NCBI GenBank assembly: GCA_032718475.1
Contig: JAUCBJ010001032.1
Location: 1 to 64,000, forward strand
DNA from: Nemertoderma westbladi
Taxonomy: Eukaryota > Xenacoelomorpha > Nemertodermatida > Nemertodermatidae
Direction of reading: 5' to 3'
DNA length: 64,000 nt
Position 1 is the stretch's first letter; each line of letters opens with the position of its first letter. The notes under the pieces are model-generated. The model was not told the origin of the DNA and did not search any database. It worked only from the letters and a program-made list of their open reading frames with translations. Of the stretch, positions 52,246 through 62,186 are shown piece after piece. The position numbers and the translations under genes are program-made.

Positions 52246-53700
52246 ATTATGTATCAGTGTTATTGTGTACGTATCAGGACGAAGTGCACACACTGTTACA
52301 TTGCCCAATATCACTACCAATACGCAGACATTACCCACAGTTAAATATGCAAAATATAAGTATCTTTTTCAATGGTAATATGGATAATATTGAACAATTG
52401 TGTAGGTATATAGAGTCAGTAATGTCTGTATATTAAGCTGTTTTTGTATACGAGGTTCAAAAATTATTCGATTGATAGCATCAATACATTAGTATTAGTA
52501 ATGAGGCATTAGTAATGTGTCAATTAAAATAATCTTGTGCTAATTATATTTAAATGTTTATTTTATTAAATTACAGTAGGAATTATTATTTTGATGATTA
52601 TGTATAACATGTATATTATTAATTAATATCAGGACGTAAAGTGGTGTTGTGCTGGTTAATAATTGTTTATCTCATTTATATACAATCTAACTTTATGTCA
52701 ATAAACTAACTAACTAACTATATGATAGATCTAGTATCTATCCACTATCTGCTATCTAGCTATTGGCGCCCATCGGGCCTAGTGTAGTAGTGAAATCGAA
52801 ATATGTAGTTTTGTGATATGAGTCGGCCATTACCAGTACGTTCCTCCTGAAAGTTAGCCAGCACTGAATGTTGAAAACCTAAGTGCAGGTATTCAAAGTA
52901 GGTCGTGATGAATACCGGTATATAATGTGCTATATTTCTGGATTGTAATGTTATAACTGTATAATACTGTAATAGGCCCATGTTAATAATATGTGAAATA
53001 GCTTTAGACCTATGTCTGATAGGCTTATCTGTATGACAGTACCGGTCCTGCTGTATTGTGCCATTACTGCATTAGGCCTATGTATTTGTTTAATGGCTGA
53101 TGACAGCAATGGCGCAATCAGACAATGTAATGCAATGCATTTGTGTTTTCGGAACAATACATTAATAGTAAATGATATGTAATATAGAAATGTCATTATA
53201 GGGCCTACACTGCACACTGATACATATATACCGGTATTTCCTAATTTTATTTTGATAGGCCTAATTTGATAGGGTAGGCTAACACAGTAGGGCTAATATT
53301 GTAATAGCGTACTGTGATCTACAGTCCTATAGGAGGCCTATTTGTCAGCCTGTATACCCCTGTTAGTCTGTAGCCTGTACTGCTGTATCCCATCAGCCTA
53401 GACATGGTATATACCTGTAGTAGGTAGTAGGCCACAGGCCACAGCCGAATCCTGGTATCACCGTATCCTAATTGAATTTTTTCAGTTCGTACTAAGATAA
53501 GACTTAAGATAAGAAACAACTAAATTTTGTATTTTGTAATAGACCAAAACATAAGTTGGCGGATTAAACATGAAATAAAATATTAACATCCTTTAAAAAT
53601 CAAATGAGCCGAATGACACACTTTTAGTAAATAGTCTACTTACTATAATGTGATATTAACACAAAGAAATCAGCTGATTCAGTTACACAAAGAGATTCGA
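52246..53700. other. No gene seen
   Basis: AT-rich non-coding DNA with scattered TAGGCCT and ACCGGT words. Short ORFs have no recognisable features. Confidence 0.45.
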
Positions 53701-53705
53701 GGGCG

Positions 53706-53768
53706 CCACCAAGTGGTGTATTGTGTACGGTACTGTATATGTTATACATTTTTAACACCACTTGGTCA
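53706..53768. repeat. Short inverted repeat (ACCAAGTGGTGT / ACACCACTTGGT)
   Basis: A 12-bp exact inverted repeat with a ~38-bp loop; the arm is itself partly self-complementary. It could be a small foldback or MITE remnant. Confidence 0.6.
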
Positions 53769-53869
53769 GTATATAAATTGAAATATGCCCGTCTTAAAAT
53801 ATATTGGCTCAAATGATATTTTCGCACAATATTATATATTTTGTAAATTCTTTTTGTTTGAGTGGAGTG

Positions 53870-55260
53870 TTGTTAATAGAGCCAATGAAATGTGATTTAT
53901 TTAATTTATTAGAAACTATCATAATTTCTGTTTTTTTTTAATTTGAGCGACAATCGTTTAATAGTTAACCATTCGTCCAGCTCGCCATGGTGGTATTGGG
54001 ATGCGGGACCCCACAAAGCGGCAAGATCCAGTGCGTGCAGCGTCCCAGGAGGGAATGGCAGTAGTTCGTGATGTGATACGGTCTGGACAAACGCCCAGGT
54101 GCACCATAATTCCAAACTGCAAACAGTACTCTCTGAAAGACGCAAGACCCAGGATGCGGCATATATAGCTAATCAGGAGGTGTCATTAGCATTGCTACCA
54201 GCCAATCAACGTCGAACGTGACTCGCGCAGTCCTCAATAAGACTGGGGACAATTGCCTACCCAACACAGTGTCCCTGATGCCACCAACCTCCTTCCAGAT
54301 GAGTTTTAGGATAACCTGGCACTCTGTTATGGTCTCGTCCCACTGGGTCTTCCAGTGAAATGTGAGGGTTGTGCAGCCACCCTCACACCCTGTCAGTTCT
54401 CCACCACCCATGCATTGAGCTGCAAGTACGGTGGCTTAATAATAAAACACATGTGAGGTGTTTAGAGACCTCCTGGGATCAGCGTTCAGGACATCAAGCG
54501 TGGAGTGGGAGGTGACCCTATCCCATGGTTATTTGGATGGAGAAGGTCGGGAGGTATGGATGGTGTGGGCGGATTTGATTGCTCGGGGGGGTCTGGGCTA
54601 ACCAGAGAGTGGAGTTGTTTGATATCACGGTTATAAACGCCTAATGCCACCTCTTACTTCCAGGCCAACCATTCTACCGAGTTTGTCCTGGAGCAACGTA
54701 GTCAGCTGAAGAAGCTGCACTACCAAGCATGCGTCTGCGAGGACAGGATGATGGCGTTTACACCCATGGTTGGCACCACCGATGATGTCTGGTGCAATTA
54801 AGCCCAGATAATAATCAGCCATCTCGCTGAGACACTCGTGGCTCATCAGGATGGTATGCAGGAAAGGGGACTCGCATGCGCACTCGTATCCTGGGGGTGT
54901 GTGTCGGCGACTTCAGCTCCAACTCCAAGCTCCAACTTCAGGTCCAACTCCCTCTGCCTCCATGGTGGCTGTTGGTCATGGCGGGCCCTGGGTTTCGGCG
55001 ATGGGGCGGGTTTGCATGGGGTCGGGCTGGCAGACGACTACTACGAACTTTATTTTATAATTCTTTTATAATTATCATCAATAGGCCTAATTAAAAAAAT
55101 TATATCTCCTTACAGCTAGTTTTTTCTATTTTTTATAAATGTTATAGAACACGTGTTAGCTATAAATTTTGATAAATATTTTTGTTCTAGAACACATTTT
55201 ATTCTAGAAAATTTTTTTGGAAAAAATACCATCCTACTGTTAGAAGGTAAAATATTTGTT
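53870..55260. other. Unresolved region, possibly decayed transposon coding sequence
   Basis: GC content rises compared with both sides, and several short ORFs lie on both strands (53,909-54,411, 54,631-54,846 minus; 54,838-55,071 plus). None matches a family I recognise. It may be the body of the decayed element whose C-terminal domain follows at 55,440. Confidence 0.3.
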
Positions 55261-55286
55261 CTAGAAAAAAACATACATTATCTGTA

Positions 55287-55412
55287 TCCAGACAATTTGT
55301 ACCTGGACAATTCCTACCCGGACAATTCCTACCCAGACAATTCGTACCCATCACAATAAAATTTCGGGTACGAATTGTCCGTTTATGAATTGTCTGGGTA
55401 CGAATTGTCTTA
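55287..55412. repeat. 15-bp units in inverted orientation (foldback)
   Basis: GACAATTC-TACCCG units (four on the left, 55,287-55,350) face units in reverse orientation (GGGTACGAATTGTC, 55,367-55,410) across a short AATAAAATTT spacer. The design resembles the 15-bp GGACGTTTCGGCCC termini of the element at 11,710-14,584, but the sequence differs. Confidence 0.75.
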
Positions 55413-55439
55413 ATCCTTGGGGAGGTATCCAGGTTACAC

Positions 55440-56150
55440 AGATTGTCAGTAAAGGAGAAGGGAGCTTCAGCATGGCTGGTAATGCTTCCAATAGCTTCCA
55501 ATATTCTCTACACAAAACTGCTTTCAGTGACAGTACGTTCCTACGCTTGGTTAGAGCCCCACCGCGCCTGCCATCAACGTGTATTTCTGGGTCATCTTTT
55601 ACCATCTCACATTCTCTTCACTGTCCAGTGCAAGGTTTTCCAATACTTCGGCATAACGAAGTCAGGGACCTGCTCGGCGATTTCCTAGTGGAAGTCTCCC
55701 ACGATGTCCAAATCGAGCCACACATGCAGCCCCTTGATGGGGAGCAGTTCAGGTTAAAGCTATATTATAGATGCTGAGGCACATCTGGATGTGTCAGCAT
55801 CCGGGATATGGGGTTTCACGTTCAAGAAAATCTACATGGATATGAAGGTGTTCAACCCTCTTTATCCCTCCATCCCGTGATCAATCCAATCAGCATACCG
55901 TAAGCATGAGGCGGAGATACGGTGTAGAGACGAGGAGTGGCTGAATCTCATCCAGCAGTCCGGGTTTTGCTGATTTATTGTCAAAGCTACCAACGTATAC
56001 AACGGATTCATACGAACCGAACGGTTTCGCCTTACAGGAGGCACAGAGTATGTGCTTATGTGGGAGTAGGACTTATAGGACCAAGGTGTTGCAACCTTTT
56101 GCAGAGACAAGGCACACAGCGCCTTCGGCGCTGTGCGGAGGCTGCAATTT
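55440..56150 (+). pseudogene. C-terminal domain of a metazoan RT-family ORF (broken)
   Basis: In three frames the plus strand reads PPRLPSTCISGSSFTISHSLHCPVQGFPILRHNEVRDLL (in overlapping pieces), then EPHMQPLDGE, AHLDVSASGIWGFTFKKIY, MDMKVFNPLYPS and RKHEAE. This matches the C-terminal part of a family of RT-containing ORFs (Cys/His cluster, GGF-RHNE-RD, ARLD---GFW, DVRVFNP, RRHE). The DVRV-type core looks like a nuclease fold, which is an inference. Frameshifts at ~55,760 and later stops show decay. The RT part of the same type lies, reversed, at 2630-3090. Confidence 0.65.
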
Positions 56151-57654
56151 AATTTTCTCTTTTTTTTTGTCTCAATATATATTGTTATAAATTATAAAAA
56201 CAAATTACAATGTCACCCTATTGTTTATTGTTTTTTGTTTTCTTGTGAAAGTAACTCATTCCTGTATAACTAAGTCAACACATACTGTACCTAGGTTCCC
56301 ATTCCATCTTTTAGAAGTGTGCTTCACAAAGCAAAGAAAGATTTAGTTCCTATCAAAGAGAATATTATGTCACAACAGCGCCAGGTTCTCTAAGAAAAAT
56401 AAAAAAGGTAAATTAATCAAAGCAAAAGTCTACCTAGGCAAATGGAACAAAATGATATCCAAGGTAATAATGATGCAAATATAACTCTTCTCCTAAAACT
56501 CCCCTAAGTCATCTGATAAATAAATATTTATATACACTATAGAAATAGAATACTGTCCCTAGAAATATTATTATTTTAGAGTTTTGTGTAATTATGGCAA
56601 CACTGTTTGGGGACATTGCATTAAATGCTGCAACCAAGTCGTCTAATAAGATCTACCAGGCTTTCATCCTCGACTTGTCGATAATTTTATGAAACAGATT
56701 GGAAGACTGAAAATTGAGAGACATGAAAACACTACGTTTAGAAGCTAACTATCACTAGTTCCTCGCGACATATATTATTTCATAAATATAATGTGAGTAA
56801 TATTACAATAGCGCATCATATACCAATATATCGGTAAGCACTCTAGTACCGCCACTACATAAGTTTGTTGCTTCATAGAATTGCTCTAAGTCACAGAGAT
56901 TAAATCCTTGGATTTATAATTTACGATTATTAAATAACTCTGACATCTGCCACGCGATCACGTTTCCTACAGTTATACAGCACATTTCAGCACTTATAGA
57001 CTCACACATGTCTTTTCTACAACAGTACAGTATGACAGTATGTACAAATTACATAGAGTTGGTCTGTCCAACACCCTCCACTTGTCTTTATGTAGTATTA
57101 TTGCCCGTACCGTATGTAACAGTTAACTCGTTCAACACACTCACTTGAGTCTGTTAGTTTTTGTGGAAAGCTTTTAATTTTTTTTACAAGAAAGTTTCTC
57201 TGAATTTGGAAATACTATCGGCATTAATATAATTTGCCTTATTTCATGTAATTACATTGAAAAAAGTCTTAAAATATATTGAAGGGAAAAAATGATACCA
57301 GCCAGTTACTGTAGGTCCTTCCCGTCTGTCTGCTGTTCCTGAGGGTGACGGTAGGCCTACTACCACCTCTTGGATTCTTGCCGCCCTATGTATTTTCTAA
57401 CGATCAACACATGGGTTTTCTTAACTAAGACTAAAGCTAAATGCTACTAAATATAGAATACAAAAGAAAAATCGCCAAAAATTATTGCATAAGAAGGTAG
57501 ATTGAATGTAGACCTAGTCTACCTTCGTTACAAATCGTATCAATATATAATATATATTATTGTGGGAAGAATGAAATTCTGATACAAAATTCTGCAAAAA
57601 GCAAACAGTCGGAAAGAAGAAAAAAGTAGGCCAAAGCCGGAGGCGATCCTAAGT

Positions 57655-59092
57655 ATGCAACTGGAATGTAGTTGTGGGCGCTGTTCCTATCTGCTACTGG
57701 AATGTAGTTGTGGGCGCTGTTCCTATATGCTACTGGAATGTAGTTGTGGGCGCTGTTCCTATCTGCTACTGGAATGTAGTTGTGGGCGCTGTTCCTATCT
57801 GCAACTGGAATGTAGTTGTGGGCGCTGTTCCTATCTGCTACTGGAATGTAGTTGTGGGCGCTGTTCCTATCTGCTACTGGAATGTAGTTGTGGGCGCTGT
57901 TCCTATCTGCAACTGGAATGTAGTTGTGGGCGCTGTTCCTATCTGCTACTGGAATGTAGTTGTGGGCGCTGTTCCTATCTGCTACTGGAATGTAGTTGTG
58001 GGCGCTGTTCCTATCTGCAACTGGAATGTAGTTGTGGGCGCTGTTCCTATCTGCAACTGGAATGTAGTTGTGGGCGCTGTTCCTATCTGCTACTGGAATG
58101 TAGTTGTGGGCGCTGGTCCTATCTGCTACTGGAATGTAGTTGTGGGCGCTGTTCCTATCTGCAACTGGAATGTAGTTGTGGGCGCTGTTCCTATCTGCTA
58201 CTGGAATGTAGTTGTGGGCGCTGTTCCTATCTGCAACTGGAATGTAGTTGTGGGCGCTGTTCCTATCTGCTACTGGAATGTAGTTGTGGGCGCTGTTCCT
58301 ATCTGCTACTGGAATGTAGTTGTGGGCACTGTTCCTATCTGCTACTGGAATGTAGTTGTGGGCGCTGTTCCTATCTGCAACTGGAATGTAGTTTTGGGCG
58401 CTGTTCCTATCTGCTACTGGAATGTAGTTGTGGGCGCTGTTCCTATCTGCTACTGGAATGTAGTTGTGGGCGCTGTTCCTATCTGCAACTGGAATGTAGT
58501 TGTGGGCGCTGTTCCTATCTGCAACTGGAATGTAGTTTTGGGCGCTGTTCCTATCTGCTACTGGAATGTAGTTGTGGGCGCTGTTCCTATCTGCAACTGG
58601 AATGTAGTTGTGGGCGCTGTTCCTATCTGCAACTGGAATGTAGTTGTGGGCGCTGTTCCTATCTGCAACTGGAATGTAGTTTTGGGCGCTGTTCCTATCT
58701 GCTACTGGAATGTAGTTGTGGGCGCTGTTCCTATCTGCAACTGGAATGTAGTTGTGGGCGCTGTTCCTATCTGCAACTGGAATGTAGTTGTGGGCGCTGT
58801 TCCTATCTGCAACTGGAATGTAGTTTTGGGCGCTGTTCCTATCTGCTACTGGAATGTAGTTGTGGGCGCTGTTCCTATCTGCAACTGGAATGTAGTTGTG
58901 GGCGCTGTTCCTATCTGCAACTGGAATGTAGTTGTGGGCGCTGTTCCTATCTGCAACTGGAATGTAGTTTTGGGCGCTGTTCCTATCTGCTACTGGAATG
59001 TAGTTGTGAGCGCTGTTCCTATCTGCAACTGGAATGTAGTTGTGGGCGCTGTTCCTATCTGCAACTGGAATGTAGTTGTGGGCGCTGTGTGC
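57655..59092 (+). repeat. 36-bp minisatellite, about 40 units (copy 2) with 144-bp higher-order repeat
   Basis: Same unit as 9247-10,034, nearly twice as many copies. The variant GTTTTGGG occurs at 58,391, 58,535, 58,679, 58,823 and 58,967, exactly 144 bp (four units) apart, and the CTACTGG/CAACTGG pattern repeats with it, so the right half is a four-unit higher-order array. The 480- and 498-codon open frames are artefacts. Confidence 0.95.
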
Positions 59093-59172
59093 ATTGACCT
59101 TGAAGACGCGGATGATCTAGCAAATGTCATGAGTGATAGGGAGTTGTGGCGGCGCAATTTATTTATTTAATT
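59093..59172 (+). pseudogene. RTE 3' coding-end fragment beside the minisatellite (copy 2)
   Basis: Encodes DADDLANVMSDRELWRRN right after the last unit, as in copy 1 (10,035-10,110). Confidence 0.75.
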
Positions 59173-59339
59173 TAATTTCGTACACGAGATTTTCATACGT
59201 TTTACACTAAAGCACAACAGTAAAACAAAAAGATATAATAATAAATACATTATGGCTATAGTAAAAAAATATAATTCTAAAAATAAATAAATAAATAATG
59301 TCAATAAACAGTAAACCGGTAGATTAGGATGAAGAGATA

Positions 59340-60980
59340 TTACTTAAATTAAACTTATGTTAATTCATCATGAGTAAATCCGCTTACATGACCTCCTCCA
59401 ATTAAGCACGAGATTATTTCTTTGGAAAAATAAATTCTCCATTTAGCCTTATGTAACAAAGGTATGTAATTAAGACCGTTAACAATGTGTCTAGTTAAAT
59501 TATCAAGATTATAAATATTGCACAAGTTTCCTATTTTACGCAAATTGTTTCCACTACGAGAACGACAATCTGATAAAAGTAAATCTGCTAAAAATCGAAT
59601 GCAAAATTTATTTGAATTACATAAAGATGAACAAAAAGAGACCAAACTTCAATAATGCATGATACACTGGTGTTTAAATTGCACAAGATTTTCAACAATA
59701 AACCTTTGTGAATTATACGATAACCATAATATTATCCTAACATTAATATTCCAAGTACTAAAAATTCTAGAACAAGATGAGGAAAAGAGGTCCCAAAGAT
59801 TACTACCGTAGAAGGATGTACATACAGTAAGTGCGCTGAATGTTACAAAGCACAAACGGATCCGTATCTTAATGAATTTAATTTGCCCAAAAATTTCCCA
59901 CGCTTTAACAAAATATCATGCTCCTTTGAATTTTTGAAGGAGGTTACCGACGTGCAGAGCTTCTTTCACCCATGGAAGGGACATACCATTCAATACGATA
60001 GAGAAAAAAGGCTCGCCATACCTGGTCAAAGCGCATACACTTTGACTTTGACTTGTCAGGATTTGAATTCGTAGTAAATATTAGCTTATGATCGGCGGCG
60101 AACTCCTCGCATAGCTTCACCATGTATTGTAGCCCTACAATGGATGGACACAACAATAACATATCATCTGCATTATGCAGATGATATGTTATTGTTGTGT
60201 CCATCCATCGTAGGACTACAATACATGGTGAAGCTATGGAGTAGAATTTCTAGAATAGAAACTTATTACCTCAGTAGCGGCCCAGGTACAATGAGTTGTA
60301 CTAGATCCTTTCTGTAATCCGAACTGAAGTTCGTCCAACTTCAAATGATCCGCTTTTGTGAAAGAAGCATAACCCATTCAAATAATTTAACCAAGATTGA
60401 TGACAACGCGATGGCGTGGTAATTGCTGGATTGAGCCCGAGAGATCCGTCACATGTGAAATAATTGACTGTTTACAGAAGCATTAGGACAACCCGAGGAA
60501 ACCCACAAGGAATGCCAGAACATAGACTCATCCCTAAATGGCTTTACATGCTCAGTCCAGCCGGGGAGAACGGGATTTAAAAGGAGACCCCCCATTACCA
60601 CTATTATTTACTAAACATTTACTACTATCTAGAATATCTAAAGTGTATTTCTCAATAGATAATCTATGTTTACAATCAGTACAAAAATCACTACATGAAA
60701 CACAAATAGGCACCGTTTCCGCTATAGCACTTAAATTGGAAAATAATTGTTTTCTATATTCGTCTTGCTGAGCACTGGTTGCTCGATTATATTTAACATT
60801 AGTTTTGTGAGTATTATTGGCGAATTAACACAGTCATCCTGTTGTGCACTGGAGTAGTCTAAATCTACCTTGAGAAATATTGGACAGTGGGATGATAAAT
60901 TAGCACCTGAATGTATTACACTGGACTCTAAAATACTATCAAACAATATAAAATTACTAAAAAAGTGATCTAACACTTTG
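59340..60980 (-). pseudogene. CR1-like non-LTR retrotransposon, rearranged (copy 2, uninterrupted)
   Basis: On the minus strand from 60,976: the endonuclease end (LDHFFSNFILFDSI, SSHCPIFLKVDL), RT remnants with NADDMLLLCPSIVGLQ and the YADD foldback (~60,110-60,240), DKSKSKCMRF, then the C-terminal region with TSFYGSNLWDLFS (59,855-59,355). It is the uninterrupted counterpart of the two pieces in copy 1 and has its own frameshift near 60,830. Confidence 0.72.
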
Positions 60981-61230
60981 ACGAAAAGTAGGCATAGTAT
61001 TCTATATATTTATATAATGTAGCTGGAATGTAGAATGCCGATAGTAGTAGTAGTAAGTAGTAATGGCGCTCAACCAACTACCCTGCCATTAAAAAATCGA
61101 TTTTGAAAAGGGATAATTAAAAATATAGATTTTCCCATAAACCGACTATCCAATTTTATGTTTTAAAAAATTATTTTGATTTTAAATATCGTTTTGTTAC
61201 TATACGTTATACATAACATTTCTGTGAAAA

Positions 61231-61788
61231 ATGTTGAAATTGTTGGTATTTGCAACATTTGTTTTAGTTGGATACAGTTTCAGATGGCATTGCCATTCCA
61301 CACAGGACGATGGGGTTCAAGATGGTTGCGATATGTGTGTGGTATGTACACTGTACAGTAAATGTCTTTAGCATGTAATGGTAAACATATATGCTATGGC
61401 GAAAAATTGCGGTATTGTGTAGCTGTACCATAAGGAGCAATCAGTGATAATCCTACAGTATTCTTAATCTCGACAATCCCAACCAGAAATGTCAAATATA
61501 CCAAAATATTTTCTGAATTTTACTTTGTTAGGTGGGAAATCATAAATCCCCTAATCTATACATTAAACGAAAGTGTCAATTTATATTTGGGTTACATTAA
61601 TTATTTTGTGTTAAAATAAATATAAATTTATAATTTTATTTCAGACGTTGAAGAAGGGAGATTATAAAATAAAACAGTGCATAGATGGAATTGTAGGTTT
61701 CCTGCCAGGTTACAGACAACATTGCGACAATCCAAAACCATGGTTTTGTGAAAAAGATTTAGATTGCGAAATAATTTGCAATTTCTAA
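61231..61788 (+). CDS. Secreted 8-cysteine peptide gene, copy 2 (two exons)
   Basis: Exon 1 CDS 61,231-61,341 with donor GTATGT; exon 2 61,645-61,788 after TTTTATTTCAG; 84 residues. Compared with copy 1 the coding part differs by one residue (Ser5 to Leu in the signal peptide) and three silent changes. All eight cysteines and the whole predicted mature peptide are identical. The ~303-bp intron has more substitutions and several indels. The out-of-frame upstream ATG of copy 1 reads GTG here. AATAAA is at 61,980-61,985 and the 3' hairpin is kept with 17-bp arms. Splicing is predicted from consensus sites and conserved reading frame only. Confidence 0.78.
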
Positions 61789-62186
61789 TCTTTATAATTG
61801 AACTTCGCATGAGTACCGGTACTACATTTTTGCATGGTGATGGTTTAGTTAACAAAAAGTCTGAATTACTGGATTTGGTGTGTATTTCCATGACCTACTA
61901 TAACAGTTATAGTAGGTCATGGTACTACCCATAAATGTACATCTTATTTTAATCTTTATAGGTATTATAATAATTAAAAAATAAAATATTTCTAACAAAA
62001 TTCAAATAGATTGAACTATTTGTTCAGTTTCAGAAAATATCTTCGATTTTCTTCGAATTCGAAAGGGCAAGACATTGTCTACATTGAAAAAAGTATCATG
62101 TGTGATAAGCAGCCAAGGTAGCAATATCAACCGACAATGTCTCGCTATTATGGTTCTCGATTCTATTATCTATTATGGTTGACCCT

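Noticed and set aside
54631-55094. Short ORFs on both strands as a host gene
   Set aside because: No splice-consistent structure, no conserved motif, overlapping frames on both strands.
57655-59092. Possible CRISPR-like array
   Set aside because: Units are directly adjacent with no spacers, and the genome is eukaryotic.
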